A stretch of 64,000 nucleotides of DNA, taken from assembly GCF_030056705.1 (NCBI RefSeq), contig NZ_JASHIC010000014.1:1-64000 (forward strand). Reading direction: 5' to 3'. Origin of the DNA: Flectobacillus longus. Lineage in GTDB: Bacteria; Bacteroidota; Bacteroidia; Cytophagales; Spirosomataceae. Position numbers and translations under genes: made by a program. How positions within the stretch are numbered: position 1 is the stretch's first letter; every line of letters begins with the position of its first letter. Shown piece after piece: positions 45,502 through 56,700 of this stretch. The notes under the pieces are model-generated. The model had not been told where the DNA came from. It did no database searches and worked only from the letters and a program-made list of their open reading frames with translations.

Positions 45502-46350
45502 TTACCTCAAATACAAGTCTGTTAGAGGAAATGTATTTTCAATTTTAAAGCCTTTATCTGTAGAAACTACCGTTGCACAGTCATGATTGGGGTCATGATC
45601 AAAAAAGAGTACCCATTTTTCTTCAACAGCTTTCGAAAGAATTTGCGCTTTTTCTTCCATAGTCTGGAGCGGACGTACATCATATCCCATTACATAAGGT
45701 ACAGGAATATGTCCAGCTGAAGGAATGGTATCTGCTACAAATAAAACAGTATGCCCTTGATAATTTATTTTGGGCATCAACATTTTTTCAGTATGCCCAT
45801 CTGCTAACAAAAATTCAATGTTTTCAAACGATGGCAAATCTTTATCAATATAATGAAGTTGTCCTGCTTCTTGTAGGGGCAATATGTTCTCTTTGAAAAA
45901 GGTAGCTTTTTCTCGCATATTGGGGTTTAGAGCCCAGTCTAGATGATCAGAATGTGTCCAATATTTTGCATTTGAAAAGGTACTTTTGTATCCTGTTCGA
46001 TTATGATTCCATTTGACAGCTCCTCCACAATGGTCAAAATGTAAATGACTTAAGATTACATCTGTTATATCATTTTCTGAAAAACCAGCTTTATGAATAG
46101 AACTGATTAAGTCAGCTTCGCCATGACGATAATAATAGGATTGCCACTTTGCATCTTGTTTGTCTCCCATACCTGTGTCTATCAGCACAAGTCGATTAGC
46201 CTGTTCGATGAGCAGACAGCGCATTTTCCATGTACAAAGATTGTTTTCGTCGGCTGGTGACCATTTGTTCCAAAACGTTTTGGGAACAACCCCAAACATA
46301 GCACCTCCGTCTAATTTGAAGTTGCCAGCATCGATACTATAAAGATTCAT
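45502..46350 (-). CDS. Metallo-beta-lactamase-fold hydrolase
   Basis: A 282-residue MBL-fold enzyme. The zinc motif is LSHLHFDHCGGAVKW (HxHxDH, about residues 102-107); later ligands are in LADGHTEKML and in FVADTIPSAGH. The pattern LIDTGMGDKQD before it fits the lactonase-like/quinoprotein-relay subgroup. It could act as an acyl-homoserine lactonase or as a general esterase/lactonase; sequence alone does not decide. No signal peptide. It is divergently placed to a patatin gene across a minisatellite. Confidence 0.82.
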   Translation of the reverse strand: MNLYSIDAGNFKLDGGAMFGVVPKTFWNKWSPADENNLCTWKMRCLLIEQANRLVLIDTGMGDKQDAKWQSYYYRHGEADLISSIHKAGFSENDITDVILSHLHFDHCGGAVKWNHNRTGYKSTFSNAKYWTHSDHLDWALNPNMREKATFFKENILPLQEAGQLHYIDKDLPSFENIEFLLADGHTEKMLMPKINYQGHTVLFVADTIPSAGHIPVPYVMGYDVRPLQTMEEKAQILSKAVEEKWVLFFDHDPNHDCATVVSTDKGFKIENTFPLTDLYLR

Positions 46351-46414
46351 AACTGTTCTTGTGTTTTGTCTTGTTAAACATTTGCAAGATAAGAGAAGTT
46401 GAGTAAATTATGGA

Positions 46415-46535
46415 GGGAATAGTGAAAAAGGGAATAGTGAAAAAGGGAATAGTGAAAAAGGGAATAGGGAAAAAGGGAATAGGGAAAAGGGAATAGGGAA
46501 AAGGGGATAGGGAAAAAGAGAATAGGGAAAAAGGA
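46415..46535. repeat. Purine-rich minisatellite, 15-bp unit
   Basis: About eight imperfect copies of a unit like gggaatagtgaaaaa, drifting to gggaatagggaaaaa and shorter forms. The plus strand is almost all purine apart from the T of each unit. It lies in the divergent promoter region between the hydrolase and patatin genes. The 73-codon minus frame through it is a by-product. Confidence 0.88.
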
Positions 46536-46584
46536 GGAATAACAAATAACAGGTACACAAATAACGTCTATTGGATAGAAAATT

Positions 46585-47343
46585 ATGAGAAAAATTGGAT
46601 TAGTTTTATCTGGAGGAGGAGCGAGAGGAGTCGCTCATTTGGGTGTGCTCAAAGCGCTGGTTGAGCAAAAAATACCTATTGATTACATTTCAGGATGTAG
46701 TGCGGGTTCTATTGCAGGGGTAATGTTTGCAGCAGGGTACTCGCCAGACCATATTTTTGAAATTGTTGTTTCTTCCAATACCCTCAAAGCTTTTCGTCCT
46801 GCATTTAGTCGTTTGGGGCTGTTGCGTATGCAAAAAGCGGAAGAAATTTATTTGAAATACCTTCCGCATAATTCTTTTGAAAATCTTAAAATTCCTTTGT
46901 TTGTAAACGCCACCGATATCATGCAGGGCGAAAGTGTTTTTTATTCTTCAGGCGAACTTATCAAGCCTGTCTTGGCGTCTTGTAGTATTCCTGGTTTGTT
47001 TGAACCTGTGTCTTTTGACAGTCGAGTACTTGTTGATGGGGGTGTATTAAACAATATGCCTATTGAGCCGCTTCAGCCATATTGCGATTTTATTATAGGA
47101 AGTCACTGTAACCCTTTTGGTAAAAATCCGAATATCAAGTCTATACCGAGTGTACTACAAAAAAGTCTCTATCTGGCCATTAATAATAATTCTAAGCCTC
47201 GTCTTGCACAGTGTAATTTACTGATAGAACCTCCTGCCTTAGTAAATTTTGAACCTCAAGATGTGAGAAAAGCAAAAGAGATTTTTAAAGCGGGTTATGA
47301 TTTTGCCACCACACTTGATTTACCTCGATTATTAGGTGTTTAA
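46585..47343 (+). CDS. Patatin-like phospholipase
   Basis: A 252-residue patatin (RssA-type). The oxyanion loop is LVLSGGGARGVAHLG near residues 7-20, the nucleophile Ser39 is in SGCSAGSIAG (GxSxG), and the catalytic Asp is in VLVDGGVLNNMP (DGG). No signal peptide, so it should be cytosolic or act at the inner membrane face. It hydrolyses acyl esters of phospholipids or related lipids. Complete and of usual length for the bacterial short form. Confidence 0.93.
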   Translation: MRKIGLVLSGGGARGVAHLGVLKALVEQKIPIDYISGCSAGSIAGVMFAAGYSPDHIFEIVVSSNTLKAFRPAFSRLGLLRMQKAEEIYLKYLPHNSFENLKIPLFVNATDIMQGESVFYSSGELIKPVLASCSIPGLFEPVSFDSRVLVDGGVLNNMPIEPLQPYCDFIIGSHCNPFGKNPNIKSIPSVLQKSLYLAINNNSKPRLAQCNLLIEPPALVNFEPQDVRKAKEIFKAGYDFATTLDLPRLLGV

Positions 47344-47726
47344 TTTGTTTTAAATAAACTTGAAATAGTGTAATATTTTGTTGTTGTGAAATTTATTGCT
47401 TTTTAATCATAAATTAACATTTGGTAATAAATGAGAGAAATCTAAAAAAAATAGTTTTTTTTGAAAAAAAACTATGATAAGAAACGCTTTGAGTGAAATT
47501 ACTTGGACACATATTGGCTATTCGTCTACAGAAAATGCCAATTGGTAGTAATTACTCAAAACCTCGGCAATACATTGCCACTTTGATTTTTACCTCTTTC
47601 CAAAATCTCTTCAAACCCCCATTCTACTTATTCAAATTTCTTAAAAAGTCGTTTTGCGTCTTATTAGAAAAGTGATAATTTGAGTCTGCAATACAAATTT
47701 TTAACCTTTACTAAATACTACAATTT
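47344..47726. other. 383-bp leader before the first SusC gene
   Basis: AT-rich. It contains a palindrome of A and T runs at 47451-47475 (atag plus eight T, one G, eight A plus ctat), which could end the patatin transcript. No gene is supported; a 60-codon frame at 47493-47675 shows no family signal. The SusC promoter should lie here, but I could not fix it. Confidence 0.4.
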
Positions 47727-50700
47727 ATGAAGAAAAGTCTCCTTTTGACTTTTCTCGCTACCTTATTGTCCTGTGCGTTTTTACAAGCACAAGAACGTAA
47801 GGTGGTGGGGAAAGTGACGTCTGCCGAAGATGGAGCTACCTTGCCAGGTGTATCTATTACACTACTAGGTACTACCAAAGGTACCCAAACCGATGCTTCG
47901 GGTAATTTTTCTCTCCCAGTTAATGGTACAAATGTCGTTTTAAGATTTTCTTTCGTTGGTTTTGAATCCAAAGATGTTACTGTTGGTACTCAAACTACTA
48001 TCAATGTACAGCTTAGTAGTGATACGAAACAGCTATCAGAGGTTGTAGTTACAGCGCAAGGCATTGTACGAGAAAAACGTGCTTTGGGGTACTCTATCAC
48101 AACGCTCGACAAGAAAGTGATGGAAGACAGACCCCAAGCCGATGTTGGTCGGGTTCTGCAAGGAAAAATTCCTGGGGTAAATATCACTTCGACCTCGGGG
48201 GTCTCTGGTACGGGAACCAACATCACGATTCGTGGATATTCTTCTATTACGGGCTCTGTACAACCTTTGTTTGTGGTAGATGGCGTTCCATTTAACTCCA
48301 ATACCAACACTCGTGGAGGCTTTACAGGTGGTGGACAGTCTTCTTCGAGCCGTTTCTTGGATATTGATCCTAACAATGTTGAAAATGTAACAGTGTTGAA
48401 GGGTTTAGCTGCAACAGTTACGTACGGTGACCAAGGACGCAATGGCGTAATTTTGATTACTACTAAAAATGGCACCAAAAAAGCCCGTAAAACAGAGTTT
48501 TCGGTAACCCAATCTTTGTTTACCAACACCGCTCATTTACCACGTTATCAAAATGAGTATGTAGGGGGCTTTCAACAAAATTTAGGTTATTTCTTTAGTA
48601 ACTGGGGACCATCATTGGCAGAATCGTATTTGTATCCTTCTCAAAATACCAATACTGCTTTAAATACTCACCCTTATGCTTTTTTTACGAATACAACAAC
48701 TCGTGCTGCAATGGCCGATTATGTGGCGTCGGTGAGTCCTTATAAAATGGAAATTTTCCCTAATAATGTGAGCGACTTTTTTAGGACAGGACTTATTTCG
48801 AATACTTCACTGAATATTTCAGGAGGAGGCGAAAAAGTGAGTTACAACGTATCGGCAGGGTATAATGCAGAACAAGGTTTTATTCCAGAAAATGGGTTAA
48901 AAAGATTGAATATTGGTTTAGGTTTGAACGCCCAATTAACTAAAAAACTTTCGGCAACAACGTCCTTTAATTTTGCCAATACCGACCAATATGCACCACC
49001 GTTGAGTGCTGGACAAGGTAATAATGCCAATGATTTCCCTTCGGTGTTGGCAAATGTATTGTTTACGCCACGCCAAGTAGATTTGATGGGTTGGCCTTAC
49101 GAAAGCCCAGTCGATGGAAGTTCAGTTTACTTTAGAAGTGGTAATGATATACCCAATCCACGTTGGATTTTGGCAAATTATAAAACTACAGGTGTCGTAA
49201 ACCGTTTTTTTGCAGCTACGACCTTCAACTACGATTTAGCTAAGGACTTACTTTTATTATACAAAATAGGTCTAGATACTTACGACGAACAGCAAGAATA
49301 TATGTTGAACAAAGGTGGCGTGTCTTATGTGAATGGTTTGTATAATACCCTAAATTTTAAGAATACCATTTGGGATAACTCTTTGATTTTGTCATACAAC
49401 AAGACATTGTCAGATAAATTGACCATGTCAGGTAAAATAGGGGGTAATATGCGTAATGATAGATTTTCGTCATATAGTATTACCAGCCAAAATCAATTGG
49501 CGAGAAACTTGTTTCGTCACTCTAATTTTATTGATAATGTTGCGAGTAATTTTACAAGTGAGCAAACTCGCTTGGGGGTATTTGGAGAAATTACAGCCGA
49601 TTACAACAACTATTTGTTCTTGAACGTAGCTGGACGTAACGACTGGACATCGACTGTAGAGAAAGAAAACAGACAAATTTTTTATCCTTCTGCCAGTTTG
49701 TCTTTCGTACCAACAACAGCTTTTGAGGGATTTGCCAGTAACACTATCAATTTCTTGAAAGTACGTGCTGGGATTGGTACTTCTGCGGGTTTCCCGAATC
49801 CTTACCAAACACGTAATATCTTGAATCAAAGTGCTAGAGGCTGGTTTACAACAGGTCCAATTCAGACACACTCTGTAGATAATACTTTGGGTAACCCTAA
49901 TCTAAAACCAGAGCTTCATACTGAAACAGAATTTGGTTTGGAAGGTAAATTATTCAACAACAAACTAAGCTTCGACCTAACTGTTTATCGTCGTGATACC
50001 CGTAACCTGATTACCTCAGCACCATTGGATGCCGCAACGGGTTATACCAGTACAACCATCAACGTAGGTAAAATCCGTAACCAAGGTATTGAGTTGAGCT
50101 TGTCAGGAACACCATTTACCAAAGGTGATTTTAGTTGGGATGCAACTTTCAATTTTTCAAGAAATACGCCTGAAGTATTGGATTTGGGAGGAACTATTCA
50201 AGAGGTTCAAATCTCAGGTTTTGGTTCATCGTTGGGTAATTATGCGATTGTTGGTAAGCCTTTTAACATTATCAAAGGCACGGGTTTCCGTAGAGATGCA
50301 CAAGGACGATTGTTGATAGATGCTTCGGGTAACTTACAGGCTACAACTACCCCTGTGATTTTGGGAGATCCTAACCCTGCTTTTGTAACTAGTTTGATTA
50401 ATACCTTCAATTACAAGAAGTTTTCATTGAACGTCATGGTATCGTATCGTCATGGAGGCGCTATTTACTCATCTACGGCAGGAGCTTTGTTGGGTAGAGG
50501 TCTGACTATCGAAACTGGTCCAGAAACAGGTTATGACCGTGCACAAACCTTTGTTTTTCCAGGGGTAAAAGCAGACGGAACACCTAATAATATTCAAATT
50601 ACTGGTTCTGACGTGTACTTCAACAACGTATTCTTCTTTGGTGACGAAGGTCGTATGTACGATGGCTCTACGATTCGTTTACAAGAAGTAGCACTTTCAT

Positions 50701-50918
50701 ATAGCTTACCTAAGAATTTCTTAAATCGTTTTGGTATCAAGGGTGCAAGTTTGTCTGTAACAGGAAATAACCTTTGGTATAAAGCGCTCCATATTCCTAC
50801 AGGGTTGAATTTGGATACAGATAACCTTGGATTAGGAGTAGGAAATGGTCTTGGTTTTGATTTCTTGACAGGACCAAGTGCACGCAGAATCGGTGGTTCT
50901 CTCAAACTATCATTCTAA
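47727..50918 (+). CDS. SusC/RagA-type TonB-dependent outer-membrane transporter
   Basis: A 1063-residue protein. Signal peptide to about residue 22 (LLSCAFLQAQ), then the carboxypeptidase-D-regulatory-like domain (KVVGKVTSAEDGATLPGVSI, about residues 25-100), the TonB-box region (LSEVVVTAQG), the plug (LQGKIPGVNITS, FVVDGVPFNSN and the VTVLKGLAATVTYGDQGRNG block), and a 22-strand barrel ending RRIGGSLKLSF. It imports glycans or peptides together with the SusD-like lipoprotein encoded 48 bases downstream. No glycoside hydrolase or peptidase gene is beside it, so the substrate is unknown. No anti-sigma factor-interacting N-terminal extension is present. Confidence 0.93.
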   Translation: MKKSLLLTFLATLLSCAFLQAQERKVVGKVTSAEDGATLPGVSITLLGTTKGTQTDASGNFSLPVNGTNVVLRFSFVGFESKDVTVGTQTTINVQLSSDTKQLSEVVVTAQGIVREKRALGYSITTLDKKVMEDRPQADVGRVLQGKIPGVNITSTSGVSGTGTNITIRGYSSITGSVQPLFVVDGVPFNSNTNTRGGFTGGGQSSSSRFLDIDPNNVENVTVLKGLAATVTYGDQGRNGVILITTKNGTKKARKTEFSVTQSLFTNTAHLPRYQNEYVGGFQQNLGYFFSNWGPSLAESYLYPSQNTNTALNTHPYAFFTNTTTRAAMADYVASVSPYKMEIFPNNVSDFFRTGLISNTSLNISGGGEKVSYNVSAGYNAEQGFIPENGLKRLNIGLGLNAQLTKKLSATTSFNFANTDQYAPPLSAGQGNNANDFPSVLANVLFTPRQVDLMGWPYESPVDGSSVYFRSGNDIPNPRWILANYKTTGVVNRFFAATTFNYDLAKDLLLLYKIGLDTYDEQQEYMLNKGGVSYVNGLYNTLNFKNTIWDNSLILSYNKTLSDKLTMSGKIGGNMRNDRFSSYSITSQNQLARNLFRHSNFIDNVASNFTSEQTRLGVFGEITADYNNYLFLNVAGRNDWTSTVEKENRQIFYPSASLSFVPTTAFEGFASNTINFLKVRAGIGTSAGFPNPYQTRNILNQSARGWFTTGPIQTHSVDNTLGNPNLKPELHTETEFGLEGKLFNNKLSFDLTVYRRDTRNLITSAPLDAATGYTSTTINVGKIRNQGIELSLSGTPFTKGDFSWDATFNFSRNTPEVLDLGGTIQEVQISGFGSSLGNYAIVGKPFNIIKGTGFRRDAQGRLLIDASGNLQATTTPVILGDPNPAFVTSLINTFNYKKFSLNVMVSYRHGGAIYSSTAGALLGRGLTIETGPETGYDRAQTFVFPGVKADGTPNNIQITGSDVYFNNVFFFGDEGRMYDGSTIRLQEVALSYSLPKNFLNRFGIKGASLSVTGNNLWYKALHIPTGLNLDTDNLGLGVGNGLGFDFLTGPSARRIGGSLKLSF

Positions 50919-50966
50919 TATTCTTACACAGAAATTTGGTGTAGAAATTACTTTAAATCTGATTAG

Positions 50967-52607
50967 ATGATGATAAAGAAAATACATTTTTTATGGCTCG
51001 CGTTGATGTCGATAGTCATAAGCTCGTGTAAGCTCGACTTATTAGACAACCCCAACGCTGTGACTACCAATAATACAGATATTAACTATTTGGCTAGTCA
51101 AATTCAGGTGAGTTATGCTACTCACTTCAACCAAGTGGGCGACCCCGGAATGCGCCTTACTCGTATGCTAAACGCTGGTGCAGCCATTTATGATAATGCT
51201 GTAACGCCAGGAGGTATGGACGGAACTTGGACCAATGCTTACGCTGGTATTTTGAATGATATTAAAACGCTGATTCCTTTAGCAGAGCAAGGAGAGTTTT
51301 TTGTTCATGCAGGCGTAGGACGCATCTTACGAGCGTCCGTATTGATGAACTTCGTAGATATTTTTGGCGATGTTCCTTATACCGAAGCGCTTGATCCCGC
51401 TAACTTTAACCCAAAAGTAGATGGTGGGGCAACCTTGTACACCGTAGCGTTAGCAGATTTGGATAAGGCAATCGAAAACCTCAATGCCAAATCAAAATCA
51501 GGTTTGACTGTAGACCTTTACTATGGAGGAACAATTGATAACTGGATTCGTGCGGCAAATACTTTGAAGTTGAAAATCTATTTGAATAGAAAATTGATAG
51601 ATGCAGCAGGTTCAAAAACAGGGATTAATACGTTGATTGCTGGAAATAAATTGATTTCGACGACTACCCAAAACTTGACTTTTAAGTATGGAAGCAATCA
51701 GGTGAACCCCGACAACCGTCATCCACGTTATGCTGGTCAATATTCGCCAACAGGCGGAGGCGATTACCAATCAAATGCCTATATGGGCTTGATGTATGAT
51801 AAAAAAGACCCTCGTATTAGAGCCTATTTTTATCGTCAGGTAACGGTGAATTCAAAAGATGTAAATGAAATCCGTTGTATTACTAACCAAAAGCCTAACC
51901 ACTATGCTGCTACAGATTATTACTGTTTGCCAACAAATGTTGGTTATTGGGGACGTGACCACCTAAGCAACGAAGGTATTCCACCCGATGGTTTGAAAAG
52001 AACCGCTTGGGGGTTATATCCTGCTGGGGGTTTATATGATAACGATGCTGGCAGACCTGTATCCCTAGTAGCAGGAGCAGCAGGAGCAGGGATTCAACCT
52101 ATATTGATGTCGTCTTTCACTGATTTCATGTTGGCCGAATCAGCTTTGACATTAGGTACAACTGGCGATGCAAGAGCTTTATTAGAATCGGGGCTTCGTA
52201 AATCAATGGCAGATGTGCGTGCGTTTATGTTGGCATCGGCTGAGTCAAGTAAAATTACAGCATTTGAAACTAGCAATAACATTGTGTGGGCTGACCAAGT
52301 AAATAGCTATGTACAAGCAGTACTTACTGCCTATGATGGTGCTACAACAAGCTCGGCTAAACTCAACGTGATTGCAACAGAATATTGGTTTGCTTTGTAT
52401 GGTAATGGTATCGAAGCTTATAACCTATATCGTCGTACTGGTATGCCACTCAACTTGCAACCAGCACTTGACCCTAATCCAGGACCGTTTATTCGTTCGT
52501 TCTACTATCCAACGGCGTTTGTGAGTAGAAACGTAAATGCTAAACAAAAAGCCAATATGACTTTGCCTGTATTTTGGGACAATAACCCTGCAAGTTTATT
52601 CAAATAG
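50967..52607 (+). CDS. SusD/RagB-type nutrient-binding lipoprotein (SusD-like 2 family)
   Basis: A 546-residue lipoprotein: signal peptide with lipobox in SIVISSCKLDLLDNPN (Cys21). The ordering LDNPNAVTTNN, then GVGRILRASVLMNFVDIFGDVPYTEA (TPR-like helices) and later EYWFALYGNGIEAYNLYRRTGMP is typical of the SusD-like_2 family (PF12771), which differs from classical SusD and often binds other substrates such as peptides. It caps the SusC-like channel as a lid. Translated as part of the same operon with the small lipoprotein after it. Confidence 0.9.
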   Translation: MMIKKIHFLWLALMSIVISSCKLDLLDNPNAVTTNNTDINYLASQIQVSYATHFNQVGDPGMRLTRMLNAGAAIYDNAVTPGGMDGTWTNAYAGILNDIKTLIPLAEQGEFFVHAGVGRILRASVLMNFVDIFGDVPYTEALDPANFNPKVDGGATLYTVALADLDKAIENLNAKSKSGLTVDLYYGGTIDNWIRAANTLKLKIYLNRKLIDAAGSKTGINTLIAGNKLISTTTQNLTFKYGSNQVNPDNRHPRYAGQYSPTGGGDYQSNAYMGLMYDKKDPRIRAYFYRQVTVNSKDVNEIRCITNQKPNHYAATDYYCLPTNVGYWGRDHLSNEGIPPDGLKRTAWGLYPAGGLYDNDAGRPVSLVAGAAGAGIQPILMSSFTDFMLAESALTLGTTGDARALLESGLRKSMADVRAFMLASAESSKITAFETSNNIVWADQVNSYVQAVLTAYDGATTSSAKLNVIATEYWFALYGNGIEAYNLYRRTGMPLNLQPALDPNPGPFIRSFYYPTAFVSRNVNAKQKANMTLPVFWDNNPASLFK

Positions 52608-52640
52608 GCGATAATTTTTTAAAGTTTAACAATTGATACA

Positions 52641-53216
52641 ATGAAACATTTAAAGATATATTCAATTTTGTTGGTTTGGGGGCTTCTGGTAGGAGCTTGC
52701 AAAACCGAAATGATTGAGCCTATCGACTTGAATGCCTTAGAAACAGGAGGATACATTCGTACAGTGTCTCCGTATCCTGTAAGTTCAAGCTCGTTTACAT
52801 ACAAAGTATCAGCCATAACGACTAGTAAAATGGAGTTTTTGGCAGAGGCTGTTACCCCTAACTTTGGAGCCTTGTTTTCATCTTATGACTTGGTAATCAA
52901 ATTTGTAGATGCGACGCCTGCTAATGGTACTAAAACTACGGCACAATTAACCTTGAAGAGTATTCCTGCTTCAAGTTTTACGAAAGACCCTACTTCTGGG
53001 TATCCGCGTGCAACGATTGCTATTACTGCAGCCGAAGCGTTGGCTGCAACCAAACTTGCGGCAAGCGATATATCAGTAGGAGATAGTTTTGAGATTACAG
53101 GCACGATGAAGCTTACAAATGGCCAATCATATACTAATACAAACACTGGCCCCAATATTACAGGTGGAGCTTTTTATAGTTCACCATTTTTTTATAAGGT
53201 AAACGTAATTCAATAA
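52641..53216 (+). CDS. Small lipoprotein of a SusC/D operon
   Basis: A 191-residue lipoprotein (MKHLKIYSILLVWGLLVGAC, Cys20). The mature part looks like a single beta-sandwich domain (YIRTVSPYPVSSSSFTYKVS, then FEITGTMKLTNGQSYTN). No named family recognised, but proteins at this position in such operons often are surface-exposed accessory binding lipoproteins (SusE/F-like in role, not in sequence). Encoded 33 bases after the SusD-like gene and followed by a terminator, so it is the last gene of this operon. Confidence 0.7.
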   Translation: MKHLKIYSILLVWGLLVGACKTEMIEPIDLNALETGGYIRTVSPYPVSSSSFTYKVSAITTSKMEFLAEAVTPNFGALFSSYDLVIKFVDATPANGTKTTAQLTLKSIPASSFTKDPTSGYPRATIAITAAEALAATKLAASDISVGDSFEITGTMKLTNGQSYTNTNTGPNITGGAFYSSPFFYKVNVIQ

Positions 53217-53236
53217 CTGACAATTGAATTGTACCT

Positions 53237-53270
53237 AAAACCGAGCCTATTTTGGGCTCGGTTTTTTGTT
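53237..53270 (+). terminator. Rho-independent terminator of the first SusC/D operon
   Basis: Perfect arms aaaaccgagcc (53237-53247) and ggctcggtttt (53255-53265) with a 7-base loop, then a run of T. It lies 21 bases after the stop codon of the small lipoprotein. Confidence 0.9.
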
Positions 53271-53706
53271 TTAAAGACTATTACAAACGACCGTTTGAAA
53301 TAAGTGATGCCACATTGGAAATGTTCAATTTTGAGGAAATGTATATTTGATTTAGCGTGATATAGATACAAAAAATGGATAAACAGGTCTACACATTTAA
53401 AAAAAAATAATATTTGATTAGAATTTTTTTTAAACGGTTATTAGACTACTTAAGTGGTATATTTTATAGTAATTAATACTTATAAAAATGCTTGAATTTG
53501 AATCGTATATAGAAAAAATTAGGTACTAACGCATTAAAATAAACAGGAATAAAATTGGCTATTTGATAGATTTTAAGGGAAAAATGAAGGTAATTTTATG
53601 AAAATGCAAAATATCATTTTGAAATCCTATTGTGAGTTTCTTGATAATTTCATAATTTGGCATAAATAACCTTAACAAATATTATCAACCTTAACTAAAT
53701 TAGTTC
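53271..53706. other. 436-bp leader before the second SusC gene
   Basis: Very AT-rich with long A and T runs. The segment cataatttggcataaa near 53648 resembles a -7 box but is one base short of TAnnTTTG. No gene or other element is supported. Confidence 0.4.
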
Positions 53707-56700
53707 ATGAGAAAAAGTCTATTAATGACTTTCTTGTTGACTATGCTTTCTAGTGTCCTTATCATGGCACAAGACCGCAAAGTCACAGGAAAGGTGACAT
53801 CTGCTGAAGACGGTTCTAGTCTTCCTGGAGTAACTGTTCAACTCAAAGGAACAGCTAAAGGTACCCAAACTGATGCAAATGGAGTTTACTCTATTGCAGT
53901 GCCTTCAAGTGGTACTCTCTCATTCTCTTTTGTAGGTATGTCAAGTCAAGATGTAGCGATTGGTAACCGTTCGGTTATTGACGTAAAATTGGCTGTGGAT
54001 GCAAAACAACTTTCTGAAGTTGTGGTAACGGGTACAGGTGCTGCGGTAGACAAAAGAAAATTGGCTATTGACGTACAATCTGTAAGTGCCAAAAATCTAC
54101 CATCAGTTCCATCTGCTTCTATTGACCAAGCTTTGGTTGGTAAAATTGCAGGTGCTCAAATCACTTCTGGTAATGGTATGCCAGGTCAGCCAGTAAACAT
54201 TTTGTTGCGTGGTATCAATACAATCAACCGTGGTACAACTCCAATGATTTTATTGGATGGTATCCAGTTAGGTACTACAGACATAAACTCAATCGATTTG
54301 AATACAATCGACCGTGTTGAAGTTGTTCAAGGTGCTGCTGCTGCTACAATTTATGGTGCGCAAGGTGCAAACGGTGTTATTCAATTGTTTACGAAAAAAG
54401 GCAAAAATGGTCAATTGACTATCGACGTATCTTCTAGCGTAATCCGTTCTGAATATTTGAACGTGGGTGGTTTGAAAAAAGCTAATATGCACGGTTTTGT
54501 GACAAACGCTAACAATGAAGTTATTGGGGGGTCCGGTAAACCATTGACATTGGATCCTACTTACGGTTCTTATTCAGAGAACGTTATTTGGAACTCGACT
54601 GACCCAACTGTTCAAATCAACAAGCCTTACGACAAAAACTTGCAGTATTACGATCACTTCTCGATGTTCTTCCAACCTTCAACTAACCACCAACATTCGG
54701 TGTCAATTGCAGGTGGTACAGCAAAAAGTGATTTCAGTATGTCATTGTCACACGCTCAACAAGAAACTAACTTCAAAAACTTGGGTGGTCTTGGTAGAAC
54801 AAACTTTACTGCAAACATGGGTGTTGAATTAGCTAAAGGCTTGAAATTACGTTCAATCACTCAGTTGATTTATACAAAAAATACGATTAATGACGCAACT
54901 GGTAGAAGTATCATTTACTCGGTATTTAACTCTCGTCCATTTGCTAACTACGATTTCAAAGATGCTGATGGAAACTATCCTGTGTATTTTGGAGATGCTG
55001 TTGGGGTAAACGGTGCAAACCCGAACTTCGTAAACCAATATACTTCGTCATTGATTAATAAAGTTGATGTAGTTCAAAACTTCTCATTGAACTACCAGTT
55101 TCCGAAATTTGTAGAATTGGATGCGAAATATGGTATCAACTATCAACATCAGGAGAATGTTTATACTTATTTGAACCAAAATAACAATAAGAATGCAGTA
55201 GATCAACAGTATTTCTATAGCAACTATGGTACAGATGGTTCAGGAGAATTAGATAACTATACTTACAATACAACCTTCCAAAACTTCTTGGCATCAGCTT
55301 ATTTCAAAACTGATTTCCAAAAAGACTTCGGTTTGAGTTTGCCAATTCGTACATCAACTCAAGTATCATTTGACTGGAGAGATCGCTATTACAAAGAATA
55401 CATTACTTATGGTTTAGGTTTGCCAACATATACGCCATTCAACGCGTCACAAACGCCAACAAACCGTATTGCTAGCGATTACAAAATTCCATTTGTTACG
55501 TATGGTTATTTGATTAACCAACGTGTTGATTACGGTGAAGTAGCAGGTATCTCTGGTGGTTTCCGTACTGACTACTCTTCTGCGTTTGGTGCTGCTTCAA
55601 CACCATTTACTTTCCCTCGTGGTGATGGTTATGTTCGTCTTTCTGCATTTGATTTCTGGAAAGATTCAAAAGTGGCAAGCACTATTGAAGAATTCAAACT
55701 TCGTGCAGCTTATGGTGAGGCAGGTATCCAACCAAACCAATTTGACCGTTATGTAACCTTGAATACTAAAACAATTGGTTCAAGTAACTCATTCTATTTC
55801 CCATTGTCACAGTCTAACCCAGGCTTGAACGTAGAGGTTTCAAAAGAACTTGAAATTGGTACAGATATAGGTCTATCATTAGCAAAAGGTACACCTTGGA
55901 TGAATGATTTGTCTATCAATGCTAGTTACTGGAAAAGAAGTACAGACAATGCGATTTATAACATTGATGCTGCTCCATCTACAGGGGTGGGTACTTTGAA
56001 AGATAACGCTTTCTCTTTAGCATCTAGAGGTTTCCAGTTCTCATTGAACGCTTCTATCTTCAAAAACAGTGATTTCTCATGGAACTTCACTACTAACTTC
56101 GGTAAGCAAACTTCTGAAATTACAGCTGTACGTGGTGGTGCTGAAGTGGTTATTACTTCTGCTGCTGGTTCGACAGGTTATGTATTGAAAGCTGGTGAAA
56201 AAATCGGTCAGTTGTATGGTTTCTTTGGTATCCATAGTTTAGATGAAAAATTGCCAGATGGAACTTTCGCAATTGCAGAAGCAAACCGTGGTAATTTTGA
56301 AGTAGCAAGTAATGGTTGGGTTGTAAACAAAACAACAAAAGCTCCTTATTTCTCTACAAAACAATTCGCTTTTGGTGATCCTAACCCTAAATTCAATATG
56401 TCGTTTATTAATGACTTTAGCTGGAAAGGTATCGTAAACTTCAACTTCCAAGTTGACTGGGTATATGGCTCACACTTGTACAACCAAACGAAAGAATGGA
56501 TGTATCGTGACGGTATTCACGCTGATTACCAAGTGCCAATTACTATCAATGGACAAACTGGCGCATGGTCTGCATTCTATCGTGGTGTTTATGCTGAAGT
56601 TTCTCGTAACGGTACGAAAAACTATTTCTACGAAGATGCTTCATTCGCTCGTTTGCGTAACCTTTCTGTTGCTGTTGATTTAGTAAAAGCATTCGGTATT

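Noticed and set aside
46337-46558. 73-codon minus-strand frame rich in Phe, Pro and Ile
   Set aside because: It is a translation of the purine-rich minisatellite and overlaps the start of the hydrolase gene.
47493-47675. 60-codon frame before the first SusC gene
   Set aside because: Lies in the leader region, no motif, basic and low-complexity composition.
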